Of a stretch of DNA of 64,000 bases, positions 1 through 9,301 are shown one piece after another (the stretch's first letter is position 1; every line of letters begins with the position of its first letter). The notes under the pieces are model-generated. The model did no database searches. It saw only the letters and a program-made list of their open reading frames with translations, and was not told the DNA's origin. The stretch lies in the NCBI GenBank assembly GCA_025765615.1, contig JAIVFJ010000065.1, positions 1 through 64,000 of the forward strand, in the 5' to 3' direction. A program made the translations under genes and the position numbers. This DNA comes from Zopfochytrium polystomum. Taxonomy: Eukaryota; Chytridiomycota; Chytridiomycetes; Chytridiales; Chytridiaceae.

Positions 1-235
1 CTTGTGGATGACTTCTTTGAGAAAAGCATACAGGTAGGCTGTGTTGACATCCATGCTGTGGTACTTGAGGTCAAAAGCAAGGCTGATTGCAATGAGCAGT
101 CGAATGGCCTGGATCTGGATGACAGGAGAAACTGTGTCTGTGCAGTCGATGCCTTTGCGTTGGGTGTTTCCTCATGTGACAAGTCAGGCTTTCCATTGCT
201 TCAGCCAGCCAAAAGGTGTTAGGCGGAACTGACTG
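1..235 (-). pseudogene. Ty1/copia reverse transcriptase fragment, broken
   Basis: Read on the minus strand, the sequence gives a copia-type pol segment: a run starting QRKGIDCTDTVSPV, then IRLLIAISLAFDLKYHSMDV and NTAYLYAFLKEVIHK. This matches the family pattern in which a GIDYTETFSPV-like block is followed by a MDVKTAFLNG-like block at the start of the reverse transcriptase domain. Upstream in the same frame, WKA and LVT are each followed by a stop codon, so the copy is dead. The fragment enters from the left edge of the window, where the rest of pol should lie. What is seen is the conserved RT block; the copia assignment rests on family knowledge. Confidence 0.75.
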
Positions 236-704
236 GTTAGCAGCAAGAGGCACAAGACGGACCCAAACCTATTGTGACTGTCAGTTATCGTTCTCACGAT
301 GCCCATGGGAGAGCGAGCCACCGCCAGCGCAGACCTGGGCGCTAGCTTGTGCTGATGACAAATACTCCAAGTATTAAGTGGAACAGAAACCCGGTTGTCA
401 ACAGTTTTCCTCCTCCTCTGCTCAAGCAGATAATATAGGAGAGGTTTTTACCCTGTGCCGGTCACGCTTGCCTAGCAACTATTACAGCGTGTATATCATC
501 ATCATGTATCAATAATTCATAACAAAAGTTTTTTTCCTCCTTTCTCTCCAAGTTGAGGTGAAGGACCCACCCACAAACACACATCTCCACTTCATTCACT
601 CCTTCCACTCACTCACTCAGAGTAGACTGTTTACAAAAAGGGTTGAGCTTGTAGGCATAAACCCATTTGCACAACGTTGTGTGTTCGCCGGGTGGATAGA
701 ACTG
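236..704. other. Gene-free stretch, repeat compartment
   Basis: No open frame of coding character on either strand. The stretch lies between the copia remnant and a tandem array and is probably old transposon sequence. Nothing further recognised. Confidence 0.5.
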
Positions 705-912
705 ATTGATTTGAAATGCCCCTGATGATTTCAAATCATCTTTCCTCGGTGGGAAGACTGGTCACTGGACACAGACCTCTGGACAGACCTTGGTTGATTT
801 GAAATGCTCCTGAAGATTTCAAATCATTTTCCCCTCTCTGTGGGGAGACCAGTGCTTGCACACTGGGCTCCACACAGAGCTTGGTTGATTGAAATGCTCT
901 GAATATTTCAAA
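705..912. repeat. Three-copy tandem array of palindrome-bearing units
   Basis: TTGATTTGAAATGC-like starts occur at about 706, 794 and 885, giving periods of about 88 and 91 bases. Each is followed within about 10-15 bases by ATTTCAAATCA, so every unit can form a short hairpin. The rest of each unit (CTCTGTGGGGAGACC-like and CACACAGAGCTTGG-like) is also shared but diverged. Seen directly; function unknown. Confidence 0.7.
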
Positions 913-2258
913 TCACCTCCCTCTGTGGGAAGGGGTTTACAACACCTCCCCAGAGCAAAGTCCTGTCTGAAGCAGTTTGCAACTTGTTCAGACAGGCAAA
1001 ACAGGAAAACTGGTCAACCTCCCTGCAGGAGTATAAATTTGGGCAGAGTTTTTCATTGAAAAAAAGGCACTCTCGCTCCAATTTGCCAGGCCCTGTCTAA
1101 AACAAGCTCTCTTAACCCACTTGCTTGGTTGCTTGCTATGCTCGCTCCGTTGTACAAGTTCTCAATTCAAGCCTCAGTCCCTCGACCCTTCAACCTTCTT
1201 GCAATGCCGCCTCCACTCACAACATCACCTTCTACACTGCAACTTCAACACATTTCTCTTTTTCCTTTTTTCTTCAATCTGATTTCTGTCCTTCAGCACC
1301 AATACAGAGTCCCTTCAAATCCGTCTGGCTTGTGACAATGAGGGTAGTGAGAGGTGGTACACACCCAGGTGAGTACGTGGTTCTTTCGGGGGCTTCTCTT
1401 AAGGGGGGCTGTGGGTGGGGAATGCAGCTGGCCCCACCAGAGACTGTGTGACACTGCTGGCTCTGTGTTGGAGTGAGGATCACAGGCACTTGCCCGCCGT
1501 GGAGGCGACGGTGATGGCATTGTCGACCTTGCGAGGGTGTTGGTGGCTGCGCCCTGGGCGGTCCATGACCCCTGAGAGTTTGATTACTTTGTGAACTAGG
1601 CAAGTAGTAGGTTAAAACACCCCCTAGACAACAGCCCAATAAAGTTATTTTTAGCCTATTATTTGCTTTCCCTCACTCTAGGGCCCAGACCCCAGGGTTA
1701 AAGAAGTGAGCATAGTCTCACACACCCTCATCACAGGTGAGGAGGGTTGTTCTTGTTCTGTCCTTGGTCAGCTGTCTGTTCAGTCCAAGCCGAGTAGGCA
1801 GCCCTTGCTCAAGAGGGTTAAACTGCCCCCATGGGACACACAAGGCCTCCCCTTGCACTTTTTTTTTGATTCTGCAAGTGACAAAACTACTCCCACCTAT
1901 GGCTGCTCAGCAGTGAGTAGAATGTCAGCCCTCAACAGCAATCAGTCCCACTTACAAGTGAGGGAAAGGGAGGGTAGGACAGGTTCAAATAAGGAAAGAG
2001 GCTAAATGAAACAGCAGAGTGAAAGGCCAGATCCCGATATAGAGAAAGAAAGACCTTTGAGCAAGGCTTACGCTACTACGCCCCTAGTTGGACAGTGCAA
2101 ACCACAGAAATGAACTGAGGGACACTGACTAATGCAGCCAAATGCCCTGAACCTGAATAACTGCCACAGTAAATGTCAGGCAGGAAGAAGATATTCTGAA
2201 GGCCGGAAAATACCTTCAAAGAAAACTGCAAGTTAAAACCCTCTCAAAATAATAGTTA
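913..2258. other. Gene-free stretch with TATA-like site
   Basis: No recognisable protein. A GTATAAATT motif near 1030 followed by C/T-rich DNA resembles the promoter part of a retrotransposon LTR, but I could not find the TG...CA borders or a second LTR, so this is only a guess. Open frames on both strands (for example 1125-1451 plus and 1274-1639 minus) have no coding character. Confidence 0.4.
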
Positions 2259-2266
2259 AGGATGAG

Positions 2267-2287
2267 GGAGAGAGAGAGAGAGAGAGA
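2267..2287. repeat. (GA)n microsatellite
   Basis: About ten GA units, uninterrupted. Confidence 0.9.
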
Positions 2288-2401
2288 ACGAGAGCTGTAC
2301 AAGCGGCCGAAGGCTGTGAGTGCAGCGACTCGGAATTGTCTATGTTGCTAAATTGTCCAAAAAGCGGAGATCCAATTTTCGGGCCGATGGCGGGTTTGAA
2401 G

Positions 2402-2420
2402 GCGGCGGCAAAGCCGCCGC
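2402..2420. repeat. Perfect 8-bp GC hairpin
   Basis: GCGGCGGC, loop AAA, GCCGCCGC. It shares the GGCGGC/GCCGCC vocabulary of the diverged array at 7.1-7.5 kb and may be a related fragment. Confidence 0.7.
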
Positions 2421-2522
2421 AATATCAAAGTCGAAATCGCAGTCGAAAATCGCGGTCGAAGGCCGCAATTGCAGCTATTGGCGGCGACGATGACAAAAAT
2501 GGCGGTGTCGTCAACGAGGACA

Positions 2523-2661
2523 ACCTCCTGTCACACACCAGGACTGCCATCCCCCGCTGTGCATACAGTCAGGAAGAAAAGGGCAGGCAAGGCAACTTCA
2601 CGCACAAGTTCATACACTCAACAAGATGAGGGGCAGCAGCTTAAAATAGGAAAGGGTTGGA
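2523..2661 (+). repeat. Dispersed repeat B, copy 1
   Basis: This segment is similar, at an estimated 85-90 percent identity by eye, to the reverse complement of 5657-5796. Shared landmarks in order are CTCCTGTCACACACCAGG, CATACAGTCAGGAAGAAAAG and AATAGGAAAGGGTTGG. The two copies face each other about 3 kb apart. Confidence 0.8.
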
Positions 2662-2823
2662 GTCACCAGGGAGGAGGGAAAGAGGAGGGAAAACACATAA
2701 GACATGGGAAGGCTACGCCTTACCACCTCGCCCACAAGGATATTTGTAATCCAGCACCCCAGAGGGGAGCTGTATTAAACTTGGTTAAACTTTATTTTTG
2801 CAACTTCTGCATTGTTGATGCAA

Positions 2824-3783
2824 TTATTGATCCAGCAAGATAGAAAGAGTATCCAATATTTGATCTTCTGCCAACCTTTTTTGGAACCCTGGACTCTCCC
2901 AGAGTGATGACACCCTGTCATACGGAAAACCCTTCACCGTGAGGCCAGCCACGTTTTTCACACGTGACAGAGCCGCAAACGTGAGCCCAGTTGTTTGTTC
3001 TTTGGAGCCAATGTCAACATAAGCAGAAGCAAGTGTTTGCCCTTGACTCTTGTGAATTGTCATGGCATAGGCCAGCCTCAAGGGCAACTGTGTACATGTT
3101 CCTCCATTAGTGCCATCAACTGATATCGGAGAGATAGCCACATATTTCTCATGTCCCTCAACACCGTTGTCAAAAGAGGGACCAGGAGCAGCATATTGGT
3201 CCATTTCAACCACCACAAACAGCGGCATTGCAGCATTGTCAGATCCAAAAACTACATCTTGGACAGTACCAAGTACACCATTTGTAAGCCCAACACGCTT
3301 CCACATATTTGATGTTAGGGCAACCCTTGCCCCAATGGCAATGTAAATGAAGTTCTCAAAGTTTTGAAAGTCCTTGGAATCCTTACTTCTTGCATCCGCA
3401 GGATTATTGAGTGCAGTTACCTGAACAATTGGTGAGCGAAGCTGCTGCAGCTGGGCGCGGTTATGCTCCCCAACTGCAGAGTTTGTGAAGAATAAATGCA
3501 CTGAATCCCGTAATTGGATTTAGTAAATCTCACATGCACCAGCCCTTTCATAACTGCAGTTGTTCATAAGAAATCTCCAGTGATCTTTTGTCATGATGCC
3601 GACATAAGGAGCCTCTGCACCTTCAGGGCCATCTCCCAGTGCTTGCTTGGTTTTTTCAACAAATTTGGTGCCCTCCTTAAGTTTCTCCTCTGAATACCTC
3701 AAACGATGGATACTCCGGTCATAGTTTGCTGCCAATGGTAGGTCCAATCCAAGTCTGTCAGACTGTGTGTTTTGTTGCACATC
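2824..3783 (-). pseudogene. PIF1-type DNA helicase, C-terminal part with in-frame stop
   Basis: The minus-strand frame ends in the C-terminal half of a PIF1/RRM3-type helicase: a DHWRFLMNNC block, VHLFFTNSAVGEHN, an IGARVALTSNMWK block, then LRLAYAMTIHKSQGQTL and FAALSRVKNVAGL, the last two matching helicase motifs near the UvrD_C_2-like end. A single TAA at 3521-3523 separates the two open parts in the same frame, and the Walker A half is missing. The copy sits in the repeat compartment, so it may come from a Helitron or another helicase-bearing element rather than the cellular PIF1 gene; no Rep domain was seen. A very short unseen intron over the stop is possible but no GT-AG pair is evident. 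Confidence 0.7.
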
Positions 3784-3784
3784 T

Positions 3785-3826
3785 AAAAAAAAAAAAAAAA
3801 AAATACAAAAATTTACTGCACAAACA

Positions 3827-3874
<48 letters not shown>

Positions 3875-3895
3875 TCACTCACTCACTCACTCACA
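3785..3895. repeat. Compound microsatellite: poly-A, (CA)n, (TCAC)n
   Basis: A 19-base A run is followed by about 21 CA units and then about six TCAC units. It borders the broken helicase frame. Confidence 0.9.
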
Positions 3896-4059
3896 TGCAC
3901 GGATATTAGCCAGCAGCAGCAGCAGCAGCCTGTGATTCAGGGACAGCAGGCTGTGTTGGGATCTGACAGCGGTGGGATCTGACAGTGGTGGTGGTGGTGG
4001 CGGCGGCAGCTGCAGACGACGACAGCAGACACTGACGACTACGAGTTGTGGGCTTGCTG

Positions 4060-4225
4060 TTGTTGTAATTTTCCTTTTTTTTCTTTCTTTTCGATCTTTT
4101 CTCCTTTTTTCTATTTTTTCTACTCTTTTTTTTTGGTTTTTTTTTCTACTTTGTCTGCTTTTTTTTTCCTCTTTTTTTCTATTTTGTCTGCCTTTTTTTT
4201 CCTCTTTTTTTTTGTCCTTTCCTGT
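4060..4225. repeat. Poly-pyrimidine T/C-rich tract
   Basis: About 165 bases of almost pure T with scattered C on the plus strand. It contains internal tandem copies of a T-rich unit ending CTACTTTGTCTGC or CTATTTTGTCTGC. Not coding. Confidence 0.8.
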
Positions 4226-4369
4226 TTTCTAAACATTTCTGACAAAACCCCAAAGTGAATCAATGATTGGTTCCCCTCATACACTAATCAAAAAACGGGC
4301 CATGGGGATTCACATGTAGAATTAAATCCTCCCTGCTCCGCGGGCTCGGAACAAAACAGCAAAGAAAAG

Positions 4370-4745
4370 AATGGAAGGAGTGAATCACCAAGAAATGGGG
4401 CTGAGCCAGCCAAACAAGGAAGACAGCCCAGAGAATCATGGGATATTTCTTGGCAAACAGGGTGGAGAGGGCTGGCAAGACATGATTGGTGCAGATAGGA
4501 AGACAGTCACTCTCAGCCACAGAAGAAAGGAAAGGCACAGACAGAGACAACAAGGAAGAAATAAAAGAGAAAATAGGAACAACAGGAAAAACAGGATAAA
4601 CTACAAATTGAAAAAATAATTAAAAAATTACCAATGAAAAGATAAAGACCCTGTGATCTCATACCCTTTTTTCTGAGGCTTTACATCATGTAACAGGTGG
4701 TAGAGCTTGTTAGCTCTGCCATCATCTTGTTAACTCTGTGTGAGG
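4370..4745 (+). repeat. Large inverted repeat, left arm
   Basis: Matches the reverse complement of about 5190-5570. Shared landmarks include GAATCACCAAGAAATGGGGC / GAGTCACCAAACAATGGGGC, CAGTCACTCTCAGCCAC and TGTGATCTCATACCCTTTTT, continuing into GCTCTGCCATCATCTTGTTA. The arms enclose about 450 bases that include the SINE-like unit. Confidence 0.8.
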
Positions 4746-5007
4746 ACGACAGGCTGTCAAGCCTGTGACCTCAAATAAATTAAGTGTATACCCACTTTTT
4801 AACTGGTAATTGTGAGGATTACCACCCCGTCTCGACCTGCGTTTTGCTGGCAAAACGTGACTAGGCTTGGATTCCTACTCTCTTATTATTTATTGGGTTT
4901 CCATACGGCCTTTGACTGGCTCTGTATGTCTGCCTCCGAGCTCTACTATTATTACTTATTATTGGCGATGTTGCAGACAGAAAGACTCAGTCTTGATTCT
5001 AATTGCT

Positions 5008-5285
5008 GATACAAGGTTCCCTTGCTCAGTGGTTAGAGCGCTCCCTTCAATTGGGAAGGTGCCAAGTTCGAGACATGCTAGTTGACAGACTGGGCAGAAA
5101 TGCAAAGTCCTACTATGCCTGGCCAATGGCCCCTCACTTTTGGAAATGACTTAGGACTGAAACACTTCTGTGGGAGAAGTGCTAAGCCCAGATGGACAGA
5201 GTTAACAAGATGATGGCAGAGCTAACAAGCCCTACCACCTGCTACCATGATGTAATACCTCATAAAAAGGGTATGAGATCACAGG
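5008..5285 (+). mobile_element. tRNA-related SINE-like element
   Basis: The head (about 5018-5085) resembles a tRNA: a D-arm GCTC AGTGGTTA GAGC, an anticodon-type arm with loop TTCAATT, and a B-box-like AGTTCGAGAC, in the right order for an internal pol III promoter. The acceptor ends do not pair and the T stem has mismatches, so it is not a working tRNA. The following unrelated body recurs elsewhere: bases 5154-5200 match the reverse complement of 6931-6977 at 46 of 47 positions. The end is uncertain because the body merges into the right arm of the large inverted repeat. Confidence 0.55.
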
Positions 5286-5570
5286 GTTTTTCTTTCTCTT
5301 TTCATTGGTGATTTTTACTTATTTTTCCAATTAGTAATTTATCCTGTTTTTCCTGTTTTTCCTGTTTTCTCTTTTATTTCTTCCTTGTTGTCTCTGTCTG
5401 TGTCTTTTCTTTCTTGTGTGGCTGAGAGTGACTGTCTTCCTCTTTGCACCAACCAGCTCTCTCCATCTCCTCCATCTTTCTTGGCAGCTGATGCCAAGAA
5501 ATGCTCCATGATTTTCTGAGCTGTCTTCCTTGTTTGATGGCTCAGCCCCATTGTTTGGTGACTCACTCCT
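5190..5570 (-). repeat. Large inverted repeat, right arm
   Basis: Reverse-complement partner of about 4370-4745 (see that entry). The arms are diverged by scattered substitutions and small indels, so the event is not recent. Confidence 0.8.
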
Positions 5571-5656
5571 CCTCTCCCTTCTTTGCTGTTTTATTTATTG
5601 TTTTGTTCTTTTGTATATGTTTTCCCCTCTTTTCCCTTCCTTCTTCCTTCACCCTG

Positions 5657-5796
5657 CTGATTCCAACCCTTTCCTATTTAAGCAGCTGCCCCCCATCTTG
5701 TTGACTGTGAGAACCTGTGCCTGAAGTCCCTTGCCTGCCCTTTTCTTCCTGACTGTATGTAGAGCTGGGGGTGGCAGTCCCCTGGTGTGTGACAGG
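5657..5796 (-). repeat. Dispersed repeat B, copy 2
   Basis: Reverse-complement partner of 2523-2661. In both copies the flanking DNA also contains AGGAAGAAAAGGGCAGGCAA, so the repeat unit may be longer than the part aligned here. Confidence 0.8.
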
Positions 5797-5825
5797 AGGT
5801 TGAAGTCCTCTTGGCCATGATGGCA

Positions 5826-6930
5826 GTGTGCTGGGTTCAAGCCCCAGTGCACCTCACCAATTCTGCATGCTGTTTAGGTTGGACTGGGTAGGAGCCACTT
5901 GGTGATGGAAGGATGGAGGGTAAATCTGTGGTGGTGCCTCTAGGTTCCTGTCAATACATCTAGTCAAATCCAGGTCTCTCAAGGGGATATGAATGAGCTG
6001 TCTGGTCAGGTACTGCTGCAGGAATGGTCTCTCAGGTATGCCCCCTCCTCCCTGGTTGTTGGCTCCTGTGGCCTCTGGTGGGCCTGGTCTTCACTGGGTT
6101 CAGACCCTCTTTCTCTCAGATTAATGCCTGTGATGTCATGGTGCCACATTTGGGTGAGGGAGTGGGTGTTAACCTTCCTTGCTTCTAAGATAGGGAATTC
6201 CTCTGGCTTGGTGAAGCAGATGTCTGTGTCCTAGTAGGATGAAGTAAGAAGAGTCCCACTGTCTCCCACCCCTGTGTGCCCCCTCCTTGGATTGAGTTGG
6301 AACTTCTCCTTGGAGTGAGACAAGTTGTGTCTGGTTCTGTTAAGTGGAAAACAGTTCTGATTTAATTCAACAGACACCTCTGCACACTAACTGTTCCTTG
6401 TGTTTGCCCTTTGTGTCCAACCCCCTCCAACTTAGGGCTTGTCTTTGACAGAGAGGGAGCCTTGCTCCATGGTGGTGGCTCCAACAGACCGGGGTCTGGC
6501 CACTTTCCTCCCCACTCTCTTGTCTTCTTCAGTTGGATTGGAGTGCTGCACTTAGTGCCGCTCCCTGGAGCTTGTTGCATCTTGCACCTCCAGTATTGTT
6601 ACCGGATTTCCCGGTCCCCTTTGGCTTTGGCTTTTGCCTCCCATTGGGCCCACTCTGTGTCATGGACCAGAGAACCCTGCACATTCTTTGCTAGTGTGCC
6701 ACCTTTTCACAGTTGCCTTTGGTCTGAGTGTGAGAGTCTTCTCTTTGTGTGTAATAAGAGAGTTTCTTTGTGTTTCTTGGGCTTCTTAAGACTCCAAATA
6801 CATTGTCCTGTCTAGTGACCCCTAGACATCTCCTTTTTGCCCTTTTTCACTTTTCAGGATTGGTATTTAGGCCATTGCTCTATTTGCCACCCATAGCCCA
6901 GGGTGAGGATTTAGAGAGCACAGTCTCACA
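5826..6930. other. Gene-free stretch, repeat compartment
   Basis: Open frames such as 6411-6815 (plus, 134 codons) exist but have no recognisable domain or coding bias. G/T-rich words such as GGTTGGAGTGG and CTTCTTCAGTTGG resemble general repeat sequence. No gene called. Confidence 0.5.
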
Positions 6931-6977
6931 TCTGTCCATCTGGGCTTAGCACTTCTCCAACAGAAGTGTTTCAGTCC
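6931..6977 (-). mobile_element. Second copy of the SINE-like body (fragment)
   Basis: On the minus strand these 47 bases match 5154-5200 with one mismatch (GGACTGAAACACTTCTGT at one end, AAGCCCAGATGGACAGA at the other). Similarity fades outside the segment, so this is a fragment. Confidence 0.75.
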
Positions 6978-7096
6978 CAAGATATTTTCCTTAATGCATT
7001 ATTTTTGCAAGTGAGAGAGCAAAACAAAAAGCAAAAATGGCTATGGCAGTGGCTCTGCTGCTGCCATCATGGTTTTGGAAAAGGATGATGAGACTG

Positions 7097-7510
7097 CAGC
7101 CAAAGGCTGCAAATCTAGCGGCGGCTTTGCCATTGCTTTGTCAGTCAGCTGTTATGGCGACCGTCAGACTGAGAAAAAATGAGTGTGGAAATGGCCAATA
7201 AAAGAGGAGTTACTGCCACAAAGGTGTTGAAAATGATGATCACAGCTGACAGCTGCAAATCTAGCAGCAGCACAGCTGCCGCTATATCAGACAGCAGTCA
7301 TGGTAAACAGAGAATGAGCTTATAACACAATTATGGTGTTGAAGTTGAATAGTAGATTGCAGCTGAAGGCTGCAAATATAGCTTCAGCTTTGCTACCGTT
7401 ATCAGGTGGCAGTGATGTAGAATTCACAAAACATGTGAATAGTGTTGACAAAGAGTATATCGCAGCTGAAGGCTGCAAATCTAGCGGCAGCTTTGCCAAG
7501 CCGCTATATC
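7097..7510 (+). repeat. Diverged tandem array of about 100-150 bp units
   Basis: Four units start with CAGC..AGGCTGCAAAT at about 7097, 7243, 7360 and 7463. Each continues with a TAGCGGCAGCTTTGCC-like core and, in three of them, a CCGCTATATC-like segment. Spacings are about 146, 117 and 103 bases. Copies are strongly diverged, as in an old satellite. Confidence 0.7.
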
Positions 7511-7950
7511 GTGAAGGCAAGAGCACAGGATAAAAATTTGTTGGGTATCTCTCAATTACATGGGAAAAGTCCTTCAGTTTTTGGCAGGAATAATGCCAAA
7601 CATATTTTTGTTTAATGCAGCTTTTTATGATGGAATTATTATTGTTATACATGCGGGTCAGTTGCAAGGCTGCCTTCAGATATCTTAAGTCAACAGGCAT
7701 CCCCTAGTCTTGAGAGACTAATATACTCTGGTCGAGCGATTTAGAAAGTGGGGGCGGGCGGCCTTCCTCGCAAATGTCAGGCACCAATCAAATTCACAAC
7801 TGCCGTGTCACGCCTTTCCGCCACCATCTCGTTCTCAGCCACCAGGGGGAAAAAAAACAAAGGAAAAAAAAAAGATTAAAGAAAAAAAAAAGATTAAAGA
7901 AAAAAAAAATAGAAAGGAAAAGCCCTCTCCTCAGAAAGCTCCACAGCTGC

Positions 7951-7985
<35 letters not shown>

Positions 7986-8193
7986 CAAACACAGCAGACA
8001 ACGAAAGAGAGATCTTGCGGCGCCCATTCCTCACTCAATCGATTCTGAATTGGAGATCCTCACGCCGTAACAACAGGAACCCGCACCAGCTCACCAGCTC
8101 CCGCCCGACCCGACCCGCACCACGACACCGACGACGACGGCGACGGCGACGACAACGAACTTCACGATTTCAACAAATCGAACAATCACGGCA
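7511..8193. other. Intergenic; A-rich minirepeats and (GACA)n
   Basis: This is the border between the repeat compartment and the gene-rich part. It holds a three-fold A-rich minirepeat containing AAAAAAAGATTAAAG (about 7850-7915) and about ten GACA units (about 7935-7985). The last 120 bases before the next start codon are C/A-rich and may be a 5-prime UTR. Confidence 0.6.
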
Positions 8194-9094
8194 ATGCCTG
8201 CAACCGCCAGCGCCACTACCACAACGCAGAGGCGATCGCGGCAATGGTGGTCCGCCACACCCCTCCTTGCTGTGCTCTTCGCCTCAATCCTCCTCGCCGC
8301 ATCCTCCACACCCGCATGGGCAGTCGACCCGGTCCCAATGAACCAAGTCCAACAGAAGTCATGGGACACCCTCCGCAACTACGCTGTACGTGAGCGAGCG
8401 GAAATTGGAAATGAATCTTGAGTGGTGTCGTCAGGGCACTTCTAACCCACTTCATTTCATCATGCGGCTGTTCTGTATCTGCAGCTTGATATTGACGACG
8501 AACTCTGCTCGAACGATGTTGTGGCTACCCTGGATGAGGCAAACTTCATTCTCGTCAAGTACGGCCTGGGCGATGATGTGAGCAAACCGCTTGGCACAGT
8601 TACTTGAAACTAACCTTGATGTTAAGTTCCTCAATGCCCTGTTTTCCGTTCGCGATGTCAGTGGAGATATCCCGCAATCATCAATGTTCAAGACGCAGCT
8701 CATCTCTGCATGGGAGTGAGTATAGCCTGGTTGCGTTCCGATTGATAGATCTGCAGTCTGACCATAGCCGTCCCTCTCTCCCACTTTCACATGATTGCCG
8801 CTGCCAAACAACAGTGCCTTCGCAGACTCGGTGGGCTACGTCGGTCAGACTCTCGGCAACGGCACGCGTGGTGGGTTTGTCGCCCACGGTGTGAGCAAAC
8901 CAAAACTGCACCTCGGCCACAAGGCGCCGGTACAGGGTGACGCAGCTCAGAACACTTCGTCGACCAACACCAACAACACGGTCGCGCAGAAGATTGGAAA
9001 GAAGGCGGTGGTTGCTGCTGCGTCGCCGTCTTCGCAAGCTTTGGTCTCTGTGGCGTGCTTGGGAGCTTTCCTTGGTCTCTTCTTCATTCTCTGA
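8194..9094 (+). CDS. Secreted, probably GPI-anchored small protein
   Basis: Four exons (8194-8385, 8485-8577, 8627-8715, 8815-9094) join in frame to give 217 residues. The N-terminus has a basic stretch and a hydrophobic core (LLAVLFASILLAASSTPAWA), a clear signal peptide with cleavage expected after AWA. The last 20 residues are hydrophobic (VSVACLGAFLGLFFIL) after a small-residue run, as in a GPI attachment signal. One NGT glycosylation sequon lies in the mature part. The middle, containing DIDDELCSNDVVATLDEANF, matches no family I know. Intron 2 is only 49 nt and has a CTAAC branch-site sequence. Likely a cell-surface protein; the specific role is unknown. Confidence 0.75.
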
Positions 9095-9301
9095 CCCGAA
9101 ACGATTCGAGCTCTCGCGATTGTTTTTCACTGCCATCGAAGTCTGGCTCCTATGAGCCATCATTATTACACATGCTTTTGCCCCAGCCTTTTTTTTTCTT
9201 TCTTTTGTTTTAGTAGTTTTTGATCTCCTTTCCATATGCCCCTCCTGCGAAAAGCTTGATACAGTGCTCGTCTTGAATGTGGAACGCGTCTTTCCCTGAA
9301 T

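Noticed and set aside
705..912. CRISPR-like array
   Set aside because: Only three diverged units with no conserved direct repeat and spacer pattern, and the genome is eukaryotic.
5018..5090. Functional tRNA gene with CAA anticodon
   Set aside because: D-arm and B-box-like parts are present, but the acceptor ends do not pair and the T stem has two mismatches; better explained as the head of a SINE-like repeat.
6411..6815. 134-codon ORF as a gene
   Set aside because: Lies in the repeat compartment, with no recognisable domain and Cys/Trp/Leu-heavy composition typical of non-coding frames.
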